A stretch of 36,803 bases of DNA from NCBI GenBank assembly GCA_031404155.1, contig JANNGZ010000384.1, positions 1 to 36,803 on the forward strand, given 5' to 3'. The DNA is from JANNGZ01 sp031404155. GTDB taxonomy: Bacteria; Pseudomonadota; Gammaproteobacteria; Burkholderiales; Burkholderiaceae_C. Under the pieces are notes generated by a model, which had not been told where the DNA came from, ran no database searches, and was given only the letters and a program-made list of their open reading frames with translations. The translations under genes were made by a program, and so were the position numbers. Each line of letters begins with the position of its first letter. Positions within the stretch are counted from its first letter, which is position 1. Shown here in pieces: positions 7,282-16,868 of this stretch.

Positions 7282-8325
7282 TCACTCGTAGCCGTAGCTG
7301 CGCAGATGCTCCTCGCTGTCGGCCCAGCCGGAGCGCACCTTGACCCAGATTTCGAGGAAGACCCTGGCCTGCCAGAGGCGCTCGAGCTCCTGGCGCGCTT
7401 CGCTGCCGATGCGCTTCAAGCGCTCGCCGCCGTCGCCGATGACCATGCCCTTGTGGGCGTCGCGTTCGACGACGATGGTGGCGGCGATGCGCCGCAGATG
7501 GCCCGGCAGCCGCGCACGGCCGCCCGAAGCGGCCGCGCTCCCCTCGCGGGGCGGGTCCTGCAAAGCAGCGTCCTTGGGGTCGTCAATCTCCTCGAACTTG
7601 TCGATCACCACGGTGGCGCTGTAGGGAAGCTCGTCGCCGGTGAGCCGGAACAGCTTTTCGCGGATCATTTCGCCGGCGAGGAAGCGCTCGCTGCGGTCGG
7701 TGAGCGCGTCTTCGCCGTAGAACCAGGGCTGCTCGGGCAGGTAGGGCAAGACGATCTCGAACAGGCGCGCCACATCGGCCTCGCGCGTGGCGGCCAGGGG
7801 CACGAATTGCGCGAAGTTGCGCCGCTCCTGCATGGCCTTGAGCCAGGGCAGCATCTCCTGCTTGCGCACTACGAGGTCGAGCTTGTTGGCGACCAACAGC
7901 ACCGGCTTGTGTTCTGGCAGCAGCGCCAGTACCTTGGCGTCGCCGGGGGTGAACTTGCCGGCCTCGACCAGGAACAGGACCACGTCGACGTCGGAGAGCA
8001 CACCCTGCACGGTGCGGTTCAGGTTGCGGTTCAGCGCATTGGCGTTGCGCGTCTGGAAGCCCGGTGTGTCGACAAACACGAACTGCGCCGCACCCAGAGT
8101 GCGCACGCCGGTGATTCGGTGGCGCGTGGTTTGCGCCTTGCGGGAGGTGATGCTGACCTTTTGCCCGACCAGCGCATTGAGCAGCGTGCTCTTGCCCACG
8201 TTGGGCCGGCCGACGATGGCGATCAGGCCGCAGCGCTGCGAGCCCGCATACAGCGGCGGATCCGACGGGGTTGCGGGCGGCGAGCCGGCAGCCTTTACCT
8301 CAGGCGCGGTCGACTTCGATTTCAC
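7282..8325 (-). CDS. era: GTPase Era, with an unusual in-frame insertion
   Basis: Essential GTPase that binds the 3' end of 16S rRNA and assists maturation of the small ribosomal subunit. G motifs are clear: GRPNVGKST (residues 39-47), VDTPGF (85-90) and NKLD (147-150). The KH domain carries VIGDGGERLKRIGSEAR (295-311) and the end reads VKVRSGWADSEEHLRSYGYE. The length is 347 residues against about 300 in the family. Some of the excess is an N-terminal tail of about 30 residues; the rest is about 28 residues (248-275, including QDPPREGSAAASGGR) placed where relatives have a short link into the KH domain. The chosen start is GTG (8325-8323), overlapping the rnc stop as GTGA; no ATG exists in frame between there and the G1 motif. 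No strong ribosome-binding site is visible, so coupling to rnc is likely. Confidence 0.94.
   Translation of the reverse strand: MKSKSTAPEVKAAGSPPATPSDPPLYAGSQRCGLIAIVGRPNVGKSTLLNALVGQKVSITSRKAQTTRHRITGVRTLGAAQFVFVDTPGFQTRNANALNRNLNRTVQGVLSDVDVVLFLVEAGKFTPGDAKVLALLPEHKPVLLVANKLDLVVRKQEMLPWLKAMQERRNFAQFVPLAATREADVARLFEIVLPYLPEQPWFYGEDALTDRSERFLAGEMIREKLFRLTGDELPYSATVVIDKFEEIDDPKDAALQDPPREGSAAASGGRARLPGHLRRIAATIVVERDAHKGMVIGDGGERLKRIGSEARQELERLWQARVFLEIWVKVRSGWADSEEHLRSYGYE
7512..7556 (-). repeat. Palindromic repeat element inside era
   Basis: Two adjacent hairpin-forming segments lie inside the coding region. On the + strand they are GGCCGC (7518-7523) paired with GCGGCC (7529-7534) around CCGAA, and the GC hairpin CCCCTCGCGGGG (7540-7551). 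On the - strand the order is the C/G-run hairpin first, then the GGCCGC/GCGGCC hairpin. The same order and orientation is seen at 18695-18757 between acpP and fabF. The segment codes for residues about 257-272 of Era, exactly the part with no counterpart in ordinary Era proteins. Confidence 0.7.
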
Positions 8326-9026
8326 GAGCGGAGCGGCCCGTCGGGTTTGTCGCTGGACTTCAGCGACGCCAGCATTCGGCTCGCGGCCTGCTGCTCGGCG
8401 GTGCGGCGCGAACGGCCCTCGCCGCTTTCTGTCAGGCCCAGCGCCGGAACCGCACATTCGACCTCGAAGGTTTGGGCATGGGCCTGGCCGCGAGCGGCCA
8501 GGATGCGGTAGCCCGGCACCGGGAGCCGGCGCGCCTGCAACCACTCCTGCAGTTCGGTCTTCGCGTCCTTGGTCCAGCTCTCGACGTCGGTGGTGGTGAT
8601 GAGCTCGCCGAAGAGGCGCTGCACGATGCCCATGGCCACGCCAAAGCCGCCGTCGAGGTAGGCGGCACCGATCACGCCCTCCAGCGCATCGGCGAGGATC
8701 GATGCACGCTGCGCGCCGCCGCCGCGCGCTTCGCCGTCGGAGAGTGTCAGCACTTCGGGCAGGCCCAGCGCCAGGGCAACGCGGTGCAGGTGATCTTCGC
8801 GCACCAGGTGGGCGCGCACCCGGGTGAGGTCACCTTCGTCGGAGCCGGCGAAGCGCTCGTACAGCATGCCGGAGACGGTGGCGTTGAGCACCGCGTCGCC
8901 CAGGAACTCCAGGCGCTCGTTGTGGTCCGCGCCGGCGCTGCGGTGCGTGAGGGCGCGCGCGATCAGGCGCGGGTCGGCGAATCGGTAACCCAGGCGCTGC
9001 TGGAGGGCGTCGAGAGGCTTGTCCAT
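8322..9026 (-). CDS. rnc: Ribonuclease III
   Basis: Double-strand-specific endoribonuclease that processes the 30S rRNA precursor and cleaves structured mRNAs. It has 234 residues, normal for bacterial RNase III. The catalytic signature HNERLEFLGDAVL is at residues 35-47 (Glu40, Asp44) and the second acidic pair is in ILADALEGVIGAAYLDGG (Asp113, Glu116). The C-terminal double-stranded-RNA-binding domain runs from about residue 155 (TELQEWLQAR) to 225 (AEQQAASRML). ATG start is at 9026-9024, 29 bases after the DUF4845 gene. The stop overlaps the GTG start of era. The lepB-rnc-era order is conserved in proteobacteria. In E. coli RNase III represses its own operon by cutting the leader; whether this happens here cannot be judged from sequence. 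Confidence 0.97.
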   Translation of the reverse strand: MDKPLDALQQRLGYRFADPRLIARALTHRSAGADHNERLEFLGDAVLNATVSGMLYERFAGSDEGDLTRVRAHLVREDHLHRVALALGLPEVLTLSDGEARGGGAQRASILADALEGVIGAAYLDGGFGVAMGIVQRLFGELITTTDVESWTKDAKTELQEWLQARRLPVPGYRILAARGQAHAQTFEVECAVPALGLTESGEGRSRRTAEQQAASRMLASLKSSDKPDGPLRS

Positions 9027-9055
9027 GGCAATGGCGCCGGCGCGCTGAAGCGCGC

Positions 9056-9427
9056 TCAGTTGGACCGACCCTGGTACTTGATCATCAGGTAGACCGGCTC
9101 GAAGAGTTCGATTTCCTTGTTGTAGGCAAACCGGATCACGACCTTGTCGTTCTCTTTTGTGATCTCGAGGTCCTTGCCGCTGATCGTGGCGATCGAGTAC
9201 TCGATGTCCTTCTGGCGGTCGAACGCGGTGCGAATTTCTGGTACCGTGCCCGGGCCGTCCTTGGCGATCTTGTTGACCGCGCGCAGGATGGTCGAGTACT
9301 CGTTGACCGTGGGAAACACACGCATTGCGATCAGCGCGCCGAAGCCGAGAAAAACGGCCCAGAACACCAGGCCGATCAGGGTGACGCCGCGCTGACGGGT
9401 GGCGCTGGGCCGACGGGAACCTCGCAT
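9056..9427 (-). CDS. DUF4845 family membrane-anchored protein
   Basis: Small protein of 123 residues of a family found between lepB and rnc in beta- and gammaproteobacteria; its function is unknown to me. The N-terminus reads QRGVTLIGLVFWAVFLGFG (residues about 13-31): a basic stretch, then Gly-Val-Thr-Leu-Ile and one hydrophobic segment, similar to a type IV prepilin N-terminus. The fifth residue after the Gly is not the usual Glu, so cleavage as a pilin is doubtful. The remaining part is a small soluble domain ending ELFEPVYLMIKYQGRSN, probably periplasmic. The ATG at 9427-9425 is chosen because AGGAG lies about eight bases upstream; the frame is open further upstream but that part overlaps lepB in another frame. 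It is likely co-transcribed with lepB and rnc. Confidence 0.86.
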   Translation of the reverse strand: MRGSRRPSATRQRGVTLIGLVFWAVFLGFGALIAMRVFPTVNEYSTILRAVNKIAKDGPGTVPEIRTAFDRQKDIEYSIATISGKDLEITKENDKVVIRFAYNKEIELFEPVYLMIKYQGRSN

Positions 9428-9459
9428 GGGTGTGTCTCCTGTTGTCGCGGCTCGGGCGT

Positions 9460-10424
9460 TCACTTGAACGAGCCGATGCGCCCGAGGTTGCTGAAGTTCA
9501 TCCAGACAAAGAAGGCTCGGCCCACCAGGTTCTCGTCGGGCACGAAGCCCCAGAAGCGCGAGTCCATCGAATTGTCGCGGTTGTCGCCCATGACGAAGTA
9601 GTGCCCGGCCGGCACTTTGCAACGAACACCCTCGGCGCTGTAGTTGCAAGCGTCGCTGTACGGGAAGGCGTTGGTGGCGGGTATGAACGCAGCGCGCTCC
9701 TTGTCGATCAGAATGCGGTGCGCGGCCCCACCCAGCTTCTCGCTCCACTGTTGCGTATAGCGCCGGCTCTCGTCGTCGTAGTACTCCGGCAGCGCGCCAC
9801 GCACCACCGGCTGGCCATTGATGCTGAGCTGCTTGTTGGCGTAGACCACCTCGTCGCCGGGCAGGCCGACCACACGCTTGATGTAGTCCACCCGCGGGTC
9901 GGGCGGGTAGCGGAACACGACCACGTCGCCACGCGCCGGTTCGTTGATCGTGATGATCTTCTTGTTGATGACCGGCAGGCGAATCCCGAAGTGGTACTTG
10001 TTGACCAGGATCAGGTCGCCGATGTGCAGCGTGGGGATCATCGAACCCGACGGGATCTTGAACGGCTCAAAGAGGAAGGAGCGCAGCAGGAACACGGCCA
10101 GAATCACCGGGAACAGGCCGGCCGTCCAGTCCAGCCACCAGGGTTGGGCCAGCACCTTCTGCTTGGCCTCTTCGACATCGCCGTCGACCTTGTCGATGCC
10201 TGCCAGCGCCAGCTCGCCGCGTCGGCTGGCGTACTGGGCATCCAGCGCGTGCGCCGCGGCAGCCCTTGCGGGCTCGAAACGCAGGCGCTCGGCGAGCCAG
10301 TAGGCAAAGGTCACCGCGCTGAGCACAAAGAGCAGCAAGGCGAAGTTGCCGACCCAGTAGTTGAGGAACCAGCCGCCGAGATAGACGAGCAGGCCGCCAT
10401 AGAGCAATCCGGTCAGAGGTCCCA

Positions 10425-10425
<1 letters not shown>
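9460..10425 (-). CDS. lepB: Signal peptidase I
   Basis: Inner-membrane serine protease that removes signal peptides from exported proteins. It has 321 residues. Hydrophobic segments are at about residues 8-45 and 100-118 (LFPVILAVFLLRSFLF), followed by the periplasmic catalytic domain. The nucleophile is Ser128 in IPSGSMIPTL and the general base is Lys183 in YIKRVVGLPGDE. The later conserved box GDNRDNSMDSRFWGFVP is intact. The start is the ATG at 10425-10423, whose A is also the last base of the lepA stop (TGATG). A TTG one codon earlier is possible but unnecessary. The lepA-lepB pairing is the same as in E. coli. Confidence 0.96.
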
Positions 10426-12233
<1,808 letters not shown>

Positions 12234-12386
12234 CGAGAGCGGGTTGGATCGCAGCGGCGGCATCGCGTCGCGCCGGGGCCGGCCGAACTGCGGCTTCGGC
12301 GTAGCGATCTGCGACGCGAGCGCAGTGGTTCGCCGGCCTGTGCTGTCAGGCACTTCGGGCAGGACTGCAGAACTAAAACATGGACG

Positions 12387-12419
12387 AAAAAAAGGCGCGT
12401 CTAAACGGTGACGCGCCTT
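12387..12419 (-). terminator. Strong intrinsic terminator upstream of lepA
   Basis: A perfect 10-bp stem (AAGGCGCGTC paired with GACGCGCCTT; + strand positions 12392-12401 and 12410-12419, 8-base loop) is followed on the - strand by a run of T (12393-12387). It would end transcripts coming from rpoE-mucABD or from a short RNA starting near 12449, before lepA. Confidence 0.85.
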
Positions 12420-12450
12420 CCAACAGAACGTATGGCAACTGCTTGTTGGG
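12387..12450 (-). ncRNA. Candidate two-hairpin small RNA or lepA leader attenuator
   Basis: Starting seven bases after a TACAAT box, the - strand begins with CCCAACA, which pairs as CCAACA (12449-12444) with TGTTGG (12425-12420). The second hairpin is the strong terminator stem directly adjoining. The resulting RNA would be about 60 nucleotides with two stem-loops and a U-tail, a layout typical of short bacterial sRNAs. No match to a named RNA family is claimed. The alternative is simply the terminator of the upstream operon. Confidence 0.35.
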
Positions 12451-12455
12451 CTTTC

Positions 12456-12483
12456 ATTGTAGTCAAAAGAACCTTGCTGGAAA
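12456..12483 (-). promoter_or_regulatory. Candidate sigma-70 promoter before the short RNA
   Basis: On the - strand, TTTCCA (12483-12478) and TACAAT (12461-12456) are separated by 16 bases. The -10 box matches five of six consensus bases and the -35 box four of six. The predicted start point (about 12449) coincides with the first paired base of the candidate RNA. Confidence 0.35.
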
Positions 12484-12544
12484 CCGCGCCAATCCTAGAT
12501 TTCTCGTCGTTGCAGGGTACCAACATGGCAAATCCATCAACAGC

Positions 12545-12566
12545 TTATCCACAAAGCCTTGTGGAT
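12545..12566. promoter_or_regulatory. Inverted pair of DnaA-box-like sites
   Basis: TTATCCACA (12545-12553) matches the consensus DnaA box exactly. It forms part of a perfect inverted repeat, ATCCACAA (12547-12554) and TTGTGGAT (12559-12566), with a 4-base centre. It sits in the less GC-rich spacer. No dnaA, dnaN or rpmH gene is nearby, so an origin is not indicated. Confidence 0.45.
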
Positions 12567-12817
12567 GTTCTGGGGACAGACTTGCAGGCGTCGACTGCGT
12601 GTTGAAGTGGAGCCAAAGCGCGCCAATTGTCTGTAGATTGAATATGCCAGCCGAGTCAATCGACTGGTTCGACCGATCGAAGTGAAAGGTCACTAACCGC
12701 TTGGACCGACAGACGGGGCTAGGCTGTCGACCCGACTCCTGGCCAATCTTCCGTCAGATGGAAAGACCCGCCGGCAGGGTCGGCGGACGAAGACCCCGCC
12801 CCACCCCGGCGCAGCTG

Positions 12818-14302
12818 TCAGCGGTTGGGCCTGAGCACGAGGTAGTTGACCCACTCGCCGCGGCGAACAAGCAGGCTGACGGCGCGGTTCTTCTCGGCCT
12901 TGCCGATAGCTGCGGTGAACTGACGCGAGTCGGCCACCTCTTGGTTGTCCACCGAGAGAATCACATCGCCTTCACGAACGCCGGCCCGCGCTGCGGCGCC
13001 CTCGACCGCGTCGACACGAACGCCACCGCGTATCTTCAACTCGCGCTTGGTGGCGTCGCTCAGGTCGGACACCGCCAGGCCAAGAGCACTCTTGGTGGCG
13101 GCAGCCGGCGGTGCGTCGCCACCCTGCGCGACTTTGCGTGCGCGCTCGGGCTCGAATTCGGCGACGGTCACGCCCAGCTCTTTCTGTGCGCCCCGCCGGA
13201 ACACCTGCAGCGTCGCCTTGGACCCCGGCTTGGCGCCGCCGATCAGCCGCGGCAGGTCACCGGACTTTTCAACCACCTTGCCGTCGACCTTGGTGATGAT
13301 GTCGCCGGCCTCGACACCTGCCTTCTCGGCCGGGCCGCCGGACTCGACGCTTTGCACCAGCGCGCCGCCGGCCTTGCCCAAACCGATTGCCTCGGCCACG
13401 TCCTTGGTAACCGCCGCGATCTGCACCCCGATGCGCCCGCGGATGACGCGGCCGTTCACACGAAGCTGGTCGGCGACACGGATGGCCTCGTCGATCGGGA
13501 TCGCGAAGGAGATGCCCATGAAGCCACCAGAGCGGCTGTAGATCTGCGAGTTGATGCCGACCACCTCGCCGCGCATGTTGATCAGCGGGCCGCCGGAATT
13601 CCCGGGGTTGATTGCAACGTCGGTCTGGATGAAAGGCAGGAAGTCGCCGGTGTCGCGTTGTTTCGCACTCACGATACCGGCGGTGACCGTGTTCTCCAGG
13701 CCGAAGGGCGAGCCAATCGCCATGACCCAGGCACCGACCTTCAGCTGGCTCACGTCGCCGATCCGCACGTGCGGCAAGGCGCCCGCTTCGATCTTGACCA
13801 CCGCCACGTCGGTGCGTTTGTCGGTGCCGATGATGCGCGCCTTGAACTCACGCTTGTCGGTCAGGGTCACCAGCACTTCGTCCGCACCATCAACGACATG
13901 CGCGTTGGTCATCACGAAGCCGTCGGCGCTGAGCACGAAGCCCGAACCAACGCCGCGCTGTTGCGGCTCGTCGTCACCGCCGCCGCGAGGACCACGTCGC
14001 GGGTCGGGCCGTCCGGGCAGCGGAATCCCGAAGCGGCGGAAGAACTCCTCCATGTTCGGGTCGATCTCGCCACCGCCGCTGTTGCTCGCGCTGGCCTTGC
14101 CCCGCTCAAGTGTCCTGATGTTCACCACCGCCGGGCCCACGCGCTCGACCAGTTCGGTGAAGTCGGGCAACTCCCGGTTCTGAGCGAAGCCGCTTGCCGG
14201 CCAGCCCGCCGCAAGCATGAACGCCAGTACGGAGGCGACCGCTGCAAAGCTCCACCAGGCCCGGAACATGGGGGTCGTTGTCGTCAAAGCACCAATTCGC
14301 AT
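12818..14302 (-). CDS. mucD: DegP/MucD-type periplasmic serine protease
   Basis: Periplasmic trypsin-like protease/chaperone of the HtrA family that degrades misfolded envelope proteins; as the last gene of an rpoE-mucA-mucB operon it corresponds to MucD (also named degQ/degP). It has 494 residues. A signal peptide covers about residues 13-41 (hydrophobic to ASGFAQ). The catalytic triad is His135 (TNAHVVDGA), Asp165 (TDVAVVKI) and Ser236 (GNSGGPLI). Two PDZ domains follow, about 280-380 (GRIGVQIAAV to LGVTVAEF) and 395-490. A Gly/Arg-rich loop at about 96-117 corresponds to the variable LA loop. The ATG at 14302-14300 is preferred because GAGGAA lies about six bases upstream; Met12 would be an alternative. 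mucB ends 97 bases upstream. Sigma-E control of the operon is inferred from context. Confidence 0.95.
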   Translation of the reverse strand: MRIGALTTTTPMFRAWWSFAAVASVLAFMLAAGWPASGFAQNRELPDFTELVERVGPAVVNIRTLERGKASASNSGGGEIDPNMEEFFRRFGIPLPGRPDPRRGPRGGGDDEPQQRGVGSGFVLSADGFVMTNAHVVDGADEVLVTLTDKREFKARIIGTDKRTDVAVVKIEAGALPHVRIGDVSQLKVGAWVMAIGSPFGLENTVTAGIVSAKQRDTGDFLPFIQTDVAINPGNSGGPLINMRGEVVGINSQIYSRSGGFMGISFAIPIDEAIRVADQLRVNGRVIRGRIGVQIAAVTKDVAEAIGLGKAGGALVQSVESGGPAEKAGVEAGDIITKVDGKVVEKSGDLPRLIGGAKPGSKATLQVFRRGAQKELGVTVAEFEPERARKVAQGGDAPPAAATKSALGLAVSDLSDATKRELKIRGGVRVDAVEGAAARAGVREGDVILSVDNQEVADSRQFTAAIGKAEKNRAVSLLVRRGEWVNYLVLRPNR

Positions 14303-14399
14303 GAATGTTCCTCGTCAAGTTGTCGGACCCGGGGCAGATACCCCGACGCCCTCGCGCAAACAAATGGATTGAACGGGCCAAAGCCTGTCAGATGGGTGG

Positions 14400-15407
14400 T
14401 TAACGCTTGCGTTCAAGCGCAGCGGCAAAGAGTTTCAGTGTGGCCATCGGCACGTCGCCCACGACGGTGATCCACCAATCGGTGTGCCGCAGCATCAGGG
14501 TGTGCGTGGCGCCGATCGCAGCGGCCATTGGCTTGTGCCGCTCGGGGTTGAAAGGCTCGATGAACAGCGACACATGCGTCAAGCCGTCGGAGTAGATCGC
14601 TTGCAGCGTTTCGGTGCCGCCCGACGCGCCGGGCGGCCGCTTGACGCTGCTGACGGCACGGAACCCGGCGGGCAGCGCCGACTTGATCGCCCAGCCCTCG
14701 GCGTCGAGCTGGGTGCGGGTGCTGCCGGAGCGAACGACACGGTAGCCGTCGAGTTTTTTCATCGGCAGCACCACCGTATCGGGCTGTGGCCGCACGCCGA
14801 TCGTGATTTCGCTGAAGGCCGCGCTTTCGAGCACCCGGCCGTCCGCGGCGAGCGTGTCGGCGCGCAGCAGCAGGCCACTGGCCTTCTCGGACCAGAGGCG
14901 CTGGGCGAATCGCAGAGCGTCTCGCGGCTGAAGCAAGAGCACCTGGGCTGCGTGGCCGGCCACGCGGTCCACGCCTTCGGCGCGCAGATCGTAGCGTTCG
15001 GAGATCGGCTCGAGGTTCAACTGCAGCAGAGCCGGAAATGCCACGGTCGCCTCGCGCTGCTCGATCAAGGCCACCTTGTCGGCGGGCCAAAGCGTGGTTA
15101 CCAACTCGTTGTGTCGGAACACCTTGCGCATCTGCCCGTCGAGCATCTCGCTGCGCTCGAAGCGTTGGCTGCCGTCGCAGAAATGAGCGATGCGCGAGCT
15201 GGACATGGCTCCACCCGCGCTGAACACCATGGTGCCCTGGTAGTTGCGCAGGCTCGCCGCGTCATGTATGCGCGACAGCCATGCTTTAGCGTCCAGGGGC
15301 GCGTGGCCCGCTTGCGCGAGCGCCGCCGGTGCCGCGAACGACAAGGCGGCGCAGCCCAGAGCGACTCGGGCCAGCGTTCGCAGCAGCAAAGTTTCGCGTG
15401 CGCTCAA
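14400..15407 (-). CDS. mucB: Sigma-E regulatory protein MucB/RseB
   Basis: Periplasmic protein that binds the anti-sigma factor MucA/RseA, protects it from proteolysis and senses lipoprotein or lipopolysaccharide stress. It has 335 residues. A signal peptide of about 31 residues ends at AALAQA. The N-terminal lipid-binding-like domain begins WLSRIHDAASLRNYQGTMVF, and the C-terminal domain includes LDGYRVVRSGSTRTQLDA and WWITVVGDVPMATLKLFA near the end. The likely start is TTG at 15407-15405, overlapping the mucA stop as TTGA; no ATG lies between it and the signal peptide, and a second TTG at codon 7 would shorten the n-region. Coupled translation with mucA would keep partner ratios fixed (inference). 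Confidence 0.92.
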   Translation of the reverse strand: MSARETLLLRTLARVALGCAALSFAAPAALAQAGHAPLDAKAWLSRIHDAASLRNYQGTMVFSAGGAMSSSRIAHFCDGSQRFERSEMLDGQMRKVFRHNELVTTLWPADKVALIEQREATVAFPALLQLNLEPISERYDLRAEGVDRVAGHAAQVLLLQPRDALRFAQRLWSEKASGLLLRADTLAADGRVLESAAFSEITIGVRPQPDTVVLPMKKLDGYRVVRSGSTRTQLDAEGWAIKSALPAGFRAVSSVKRPPGASGGTETLQAIYSDGLTHVSLFIEPFNPERHKPMAAAIGATHTLMLRHTDWWITVVGDVPMATLKLFAAALERKR

Positions 15408-16102
15408 CGCTCGGGCGCCGCATTGGTGGCGCTACGAAGCACCACGCCCGGAACCGCCAGCGCCGAGCTGTTGCCGTATTGCTTGTGTGCCGCGAGATAG
15501 CGGTCCAGGCGCGCGTCGCGGAGCAACTTGCCGTCGACCACCAAGCTGGATTCACCGCCCGGCAACGAAGCCACCGCAGAGGAGGCAACGCCGGGCATCG
15601 CCGCGTTGCGGGCGGCTACGGCCTGCAACCCGACCCCGGTAGGCGCCGCTGCAAGCGTCCCGCTTGCGGGGTTGTTGTCGCCGGGACCAGCCACGCGTGT
15701 GACCACCAGCACGCTCGCCACGGCAGCGAATCCCGCGGCCACCGCTAGCGGTGTCATCCAGCGGCGACGAGCGCGCACGACCGCTCCGTTGGCCGCGATG
15801 CCGGCCTCTTGAAGGTCCGCCACCTGATGCGCCGGCGCGATCACAACCGGTTCGGCCGCCAGCCGGGCCCGCACCGCCGCCAACAGCGCAGCATCGCGCC
15901 GCGCCGGTTGCGCAAGGTCGTCCGATCGCAGCACGTCGCCAATCACGTGATAGACATGCCAGTCGGCACGGGCAGCGCCATCGCGGGTCCACGCGTCGCA
16001 GGCCCGCACGGCTGCCGCAGCCTCGGCCTCGCCATCCATCAGCGCCGACAGCGCGTGCCGGTGGGACTGTTCATTCGGCTTATCGAACACGTTGTTCTCC
16101 AT
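15404..16102 (-). CDS. mucA: Sigma-E anti-sigma factor MucA/RseA
   Basis: Single-pass inner-membrane protein that holds sigma E inactive on its cytoplasmic side; stress-triggered proteolysis releases the sigma factor. It has 232 residues from the ATG at 16102-16100. The cytoplasmic sigma-binding domain spans about residues 8-90 (HRHALSALMDGEAEAAAA, then WHVYHVIGDVLRSDDLA). The membrane segment is about residues 115-137 (MTPLAVAAGFAAVASVLVV). The remaining roughly 95 residues are periplasmic and would bind MucB. The frame is open to a TTG at 16129 and a GTG at 16120; ATG is chosen for its fit with the family N-terminus. It lies 60 bases after rpoE and its stop overlaps mucB. Confidence 0.93.
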   Translation of the reverse strand: MENNVFDKPNEQSHRHALSALMDGEAEAAAAVRACDAWTRDGAARADWHVYHVIGDVLRSDDLAQPARRDAALLAAVRARLAAEPVVIAPAHQVADLQEAGIAANGAVVRARRRWMTPLAVAAGFAAVASVLVVTRVAGPGDNNPASGTLAAAPTGVGLQAVAARNAAMPGVASSAVASLPGGESSLVVDGKLLRDARLDRYLAAHKQYGNSSALAVPGVVLRSATNAAPER

Positions 16103-16162
16103 TCCGTCTGCAGGACTCACGGCGGACAACTTGCTGCAGCCGCCTAGCAGCGCCCAGCCCGC

Positions 16163-16774
16163 TCACCACCGTTCGCCCTCTCGCGTGCCCAACAGCGGGC
16201 GCAAGCGTTCGGCGATCGCCTCGCGCGCCCGGAAGATCCGAGAGCGCACTGTACCGATTGGGCAATTCATCACTTCCGCAATCTCTTCGTAGCTCAGCCC
16301 TTCGATCTCGCGCAGCGTGATCGCCTGGCGCAAATCCTCGGACAGGGCGTCGATCGCCGCGTTCACGGTGGCCGCGATTTCCTTGCTTGCGAGGAGTGCT
16401 TCGGGCGTTTCACCGTCGCTTAGTTCGTTCTCCACGCGGGAAGTTTCGTCGCCGTCGTCCCCTAAATTGCGGGCGGCTTCCACGATCAGCGGGTCGCGCT
16501 TGAGTTCACCGAGCGCCTTCTTGGCCGTGTTCACCGCAATCCGGTAGAGCCAGGTGTAAAACTGGCTATCGCCGCGGAACTTCGGGATCGCGCGGTAGGC
16601 GCGGATGAAGGTCTCCTGCGCGATGTCGGGCACCAGGTCCACGTCGCGCACCATGCGCCCGATCAAGCGTTCGATGCGGCGCTGGTACTTGACGACCAGC
16701 ATTTCGAAGGCACGTTTGTCGCCCTGCTTGACCCGCTCGATCAAGGCTGCGTCGGCGTCCACGATAGGAGTCAT
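16163..16774 (-). CDS. rpoE: RNA polymerase sigma factor RpoE (sigma E)
   Basis: Extracytoplasmic-function sigma factor directing the envelope-stress response. It has 203 residues, slightly longer than the E. coli protein. Region 2 runs about residues 24-90 (LVVKYQRRIERLIGR, DIAQETFIRAYRAIPKFRGD, FYTWLYRIAVNTAK). Region 4 with its helix-turn-helix is about 140-190 (LREIEGLSYEEIAEVMNCP, IGTVRSRIFRAREAI). The ATG at 16774-16772 gives the normal N-terminus; the upstream open frame is Arg/Pro-rich and unrelated. The gene heads rpoE-mucA-mucB-mucD. I found no convincing sigma-E-type promoter (GAACTT / TCTGA) in the 94 bases upstream, so the operon may be read from further up or from a divergent promoter. 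Confidence 0.97.
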   Translation of the reverse strand: MTPIVDADAALIERVKQGDKRAFEMLVVKYQRRIERLIGRMVRDVDLVPDIAQETFIRAYRAIPKFRGDSQFYTWLYRIAVNTAKKALGELKRDPLIVEAARNLGDDGDETSRVENELSDGETPEALLASKEIAATVNAAIDALSEDLRQAITLREIEGLSYEEIAEVMNCPIGTVRSRIFRAREAIAERLRPLLGTREGERW

Positions 16775-16868
16775 GCGGGGCTCATCACGCGGGCTGCGTG
16801 CTTCGCACGCCGGTCCTGGCCGACGGACCCAGAAGCGAACCCTACGGATCGGTGGCGGCTCCGCGGGC

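Larger units (their letters stand above)
12234..12817. other. 584-base spacer between mucD/degQ and lepA
   Basis: This is the longest stretch without a convincing protein gene. About 12425-12700 is visibly richer in A and T than the rest of the window. It contains, in - strand order, a weak hairpin after the mucD stop, an inverted DnaA-box pair (12545-12566), a candidate promoter (12456-12483), a candidate short structured RNA with intrinsic terminator (12387-12450), and about 150 bases of GC-rich leader before lepA. A 76-codon open frame (12463-12693, - strand) is present but shows no recognisable features. Confidence 0.7.

Noticed and set aside
12545..12566. Chromosomal replication origin
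   Set aside because: Only one palindromic box pair, no dnaA/dnaN/rpmH neighbours and no AT-rich unwinding block.
12463..12693. 76-codon - strand frame in the spacer between mucD and lepA
   Set aside because: No ribosome-binding site, no recognisable motif; it runs through the DnaA-box palindrome and the candidate promoter.
12701..14470. 589-codon + strand frame opposite mucD
   Set aside because: No domain sense; it mirrors the mucD codon pattern.
16775..16868. Sigma-E autoregulated promoter before rpoE
   Set aside because: No sequence close to GAACTT with a properly spaced TCTGA was found in the gap.
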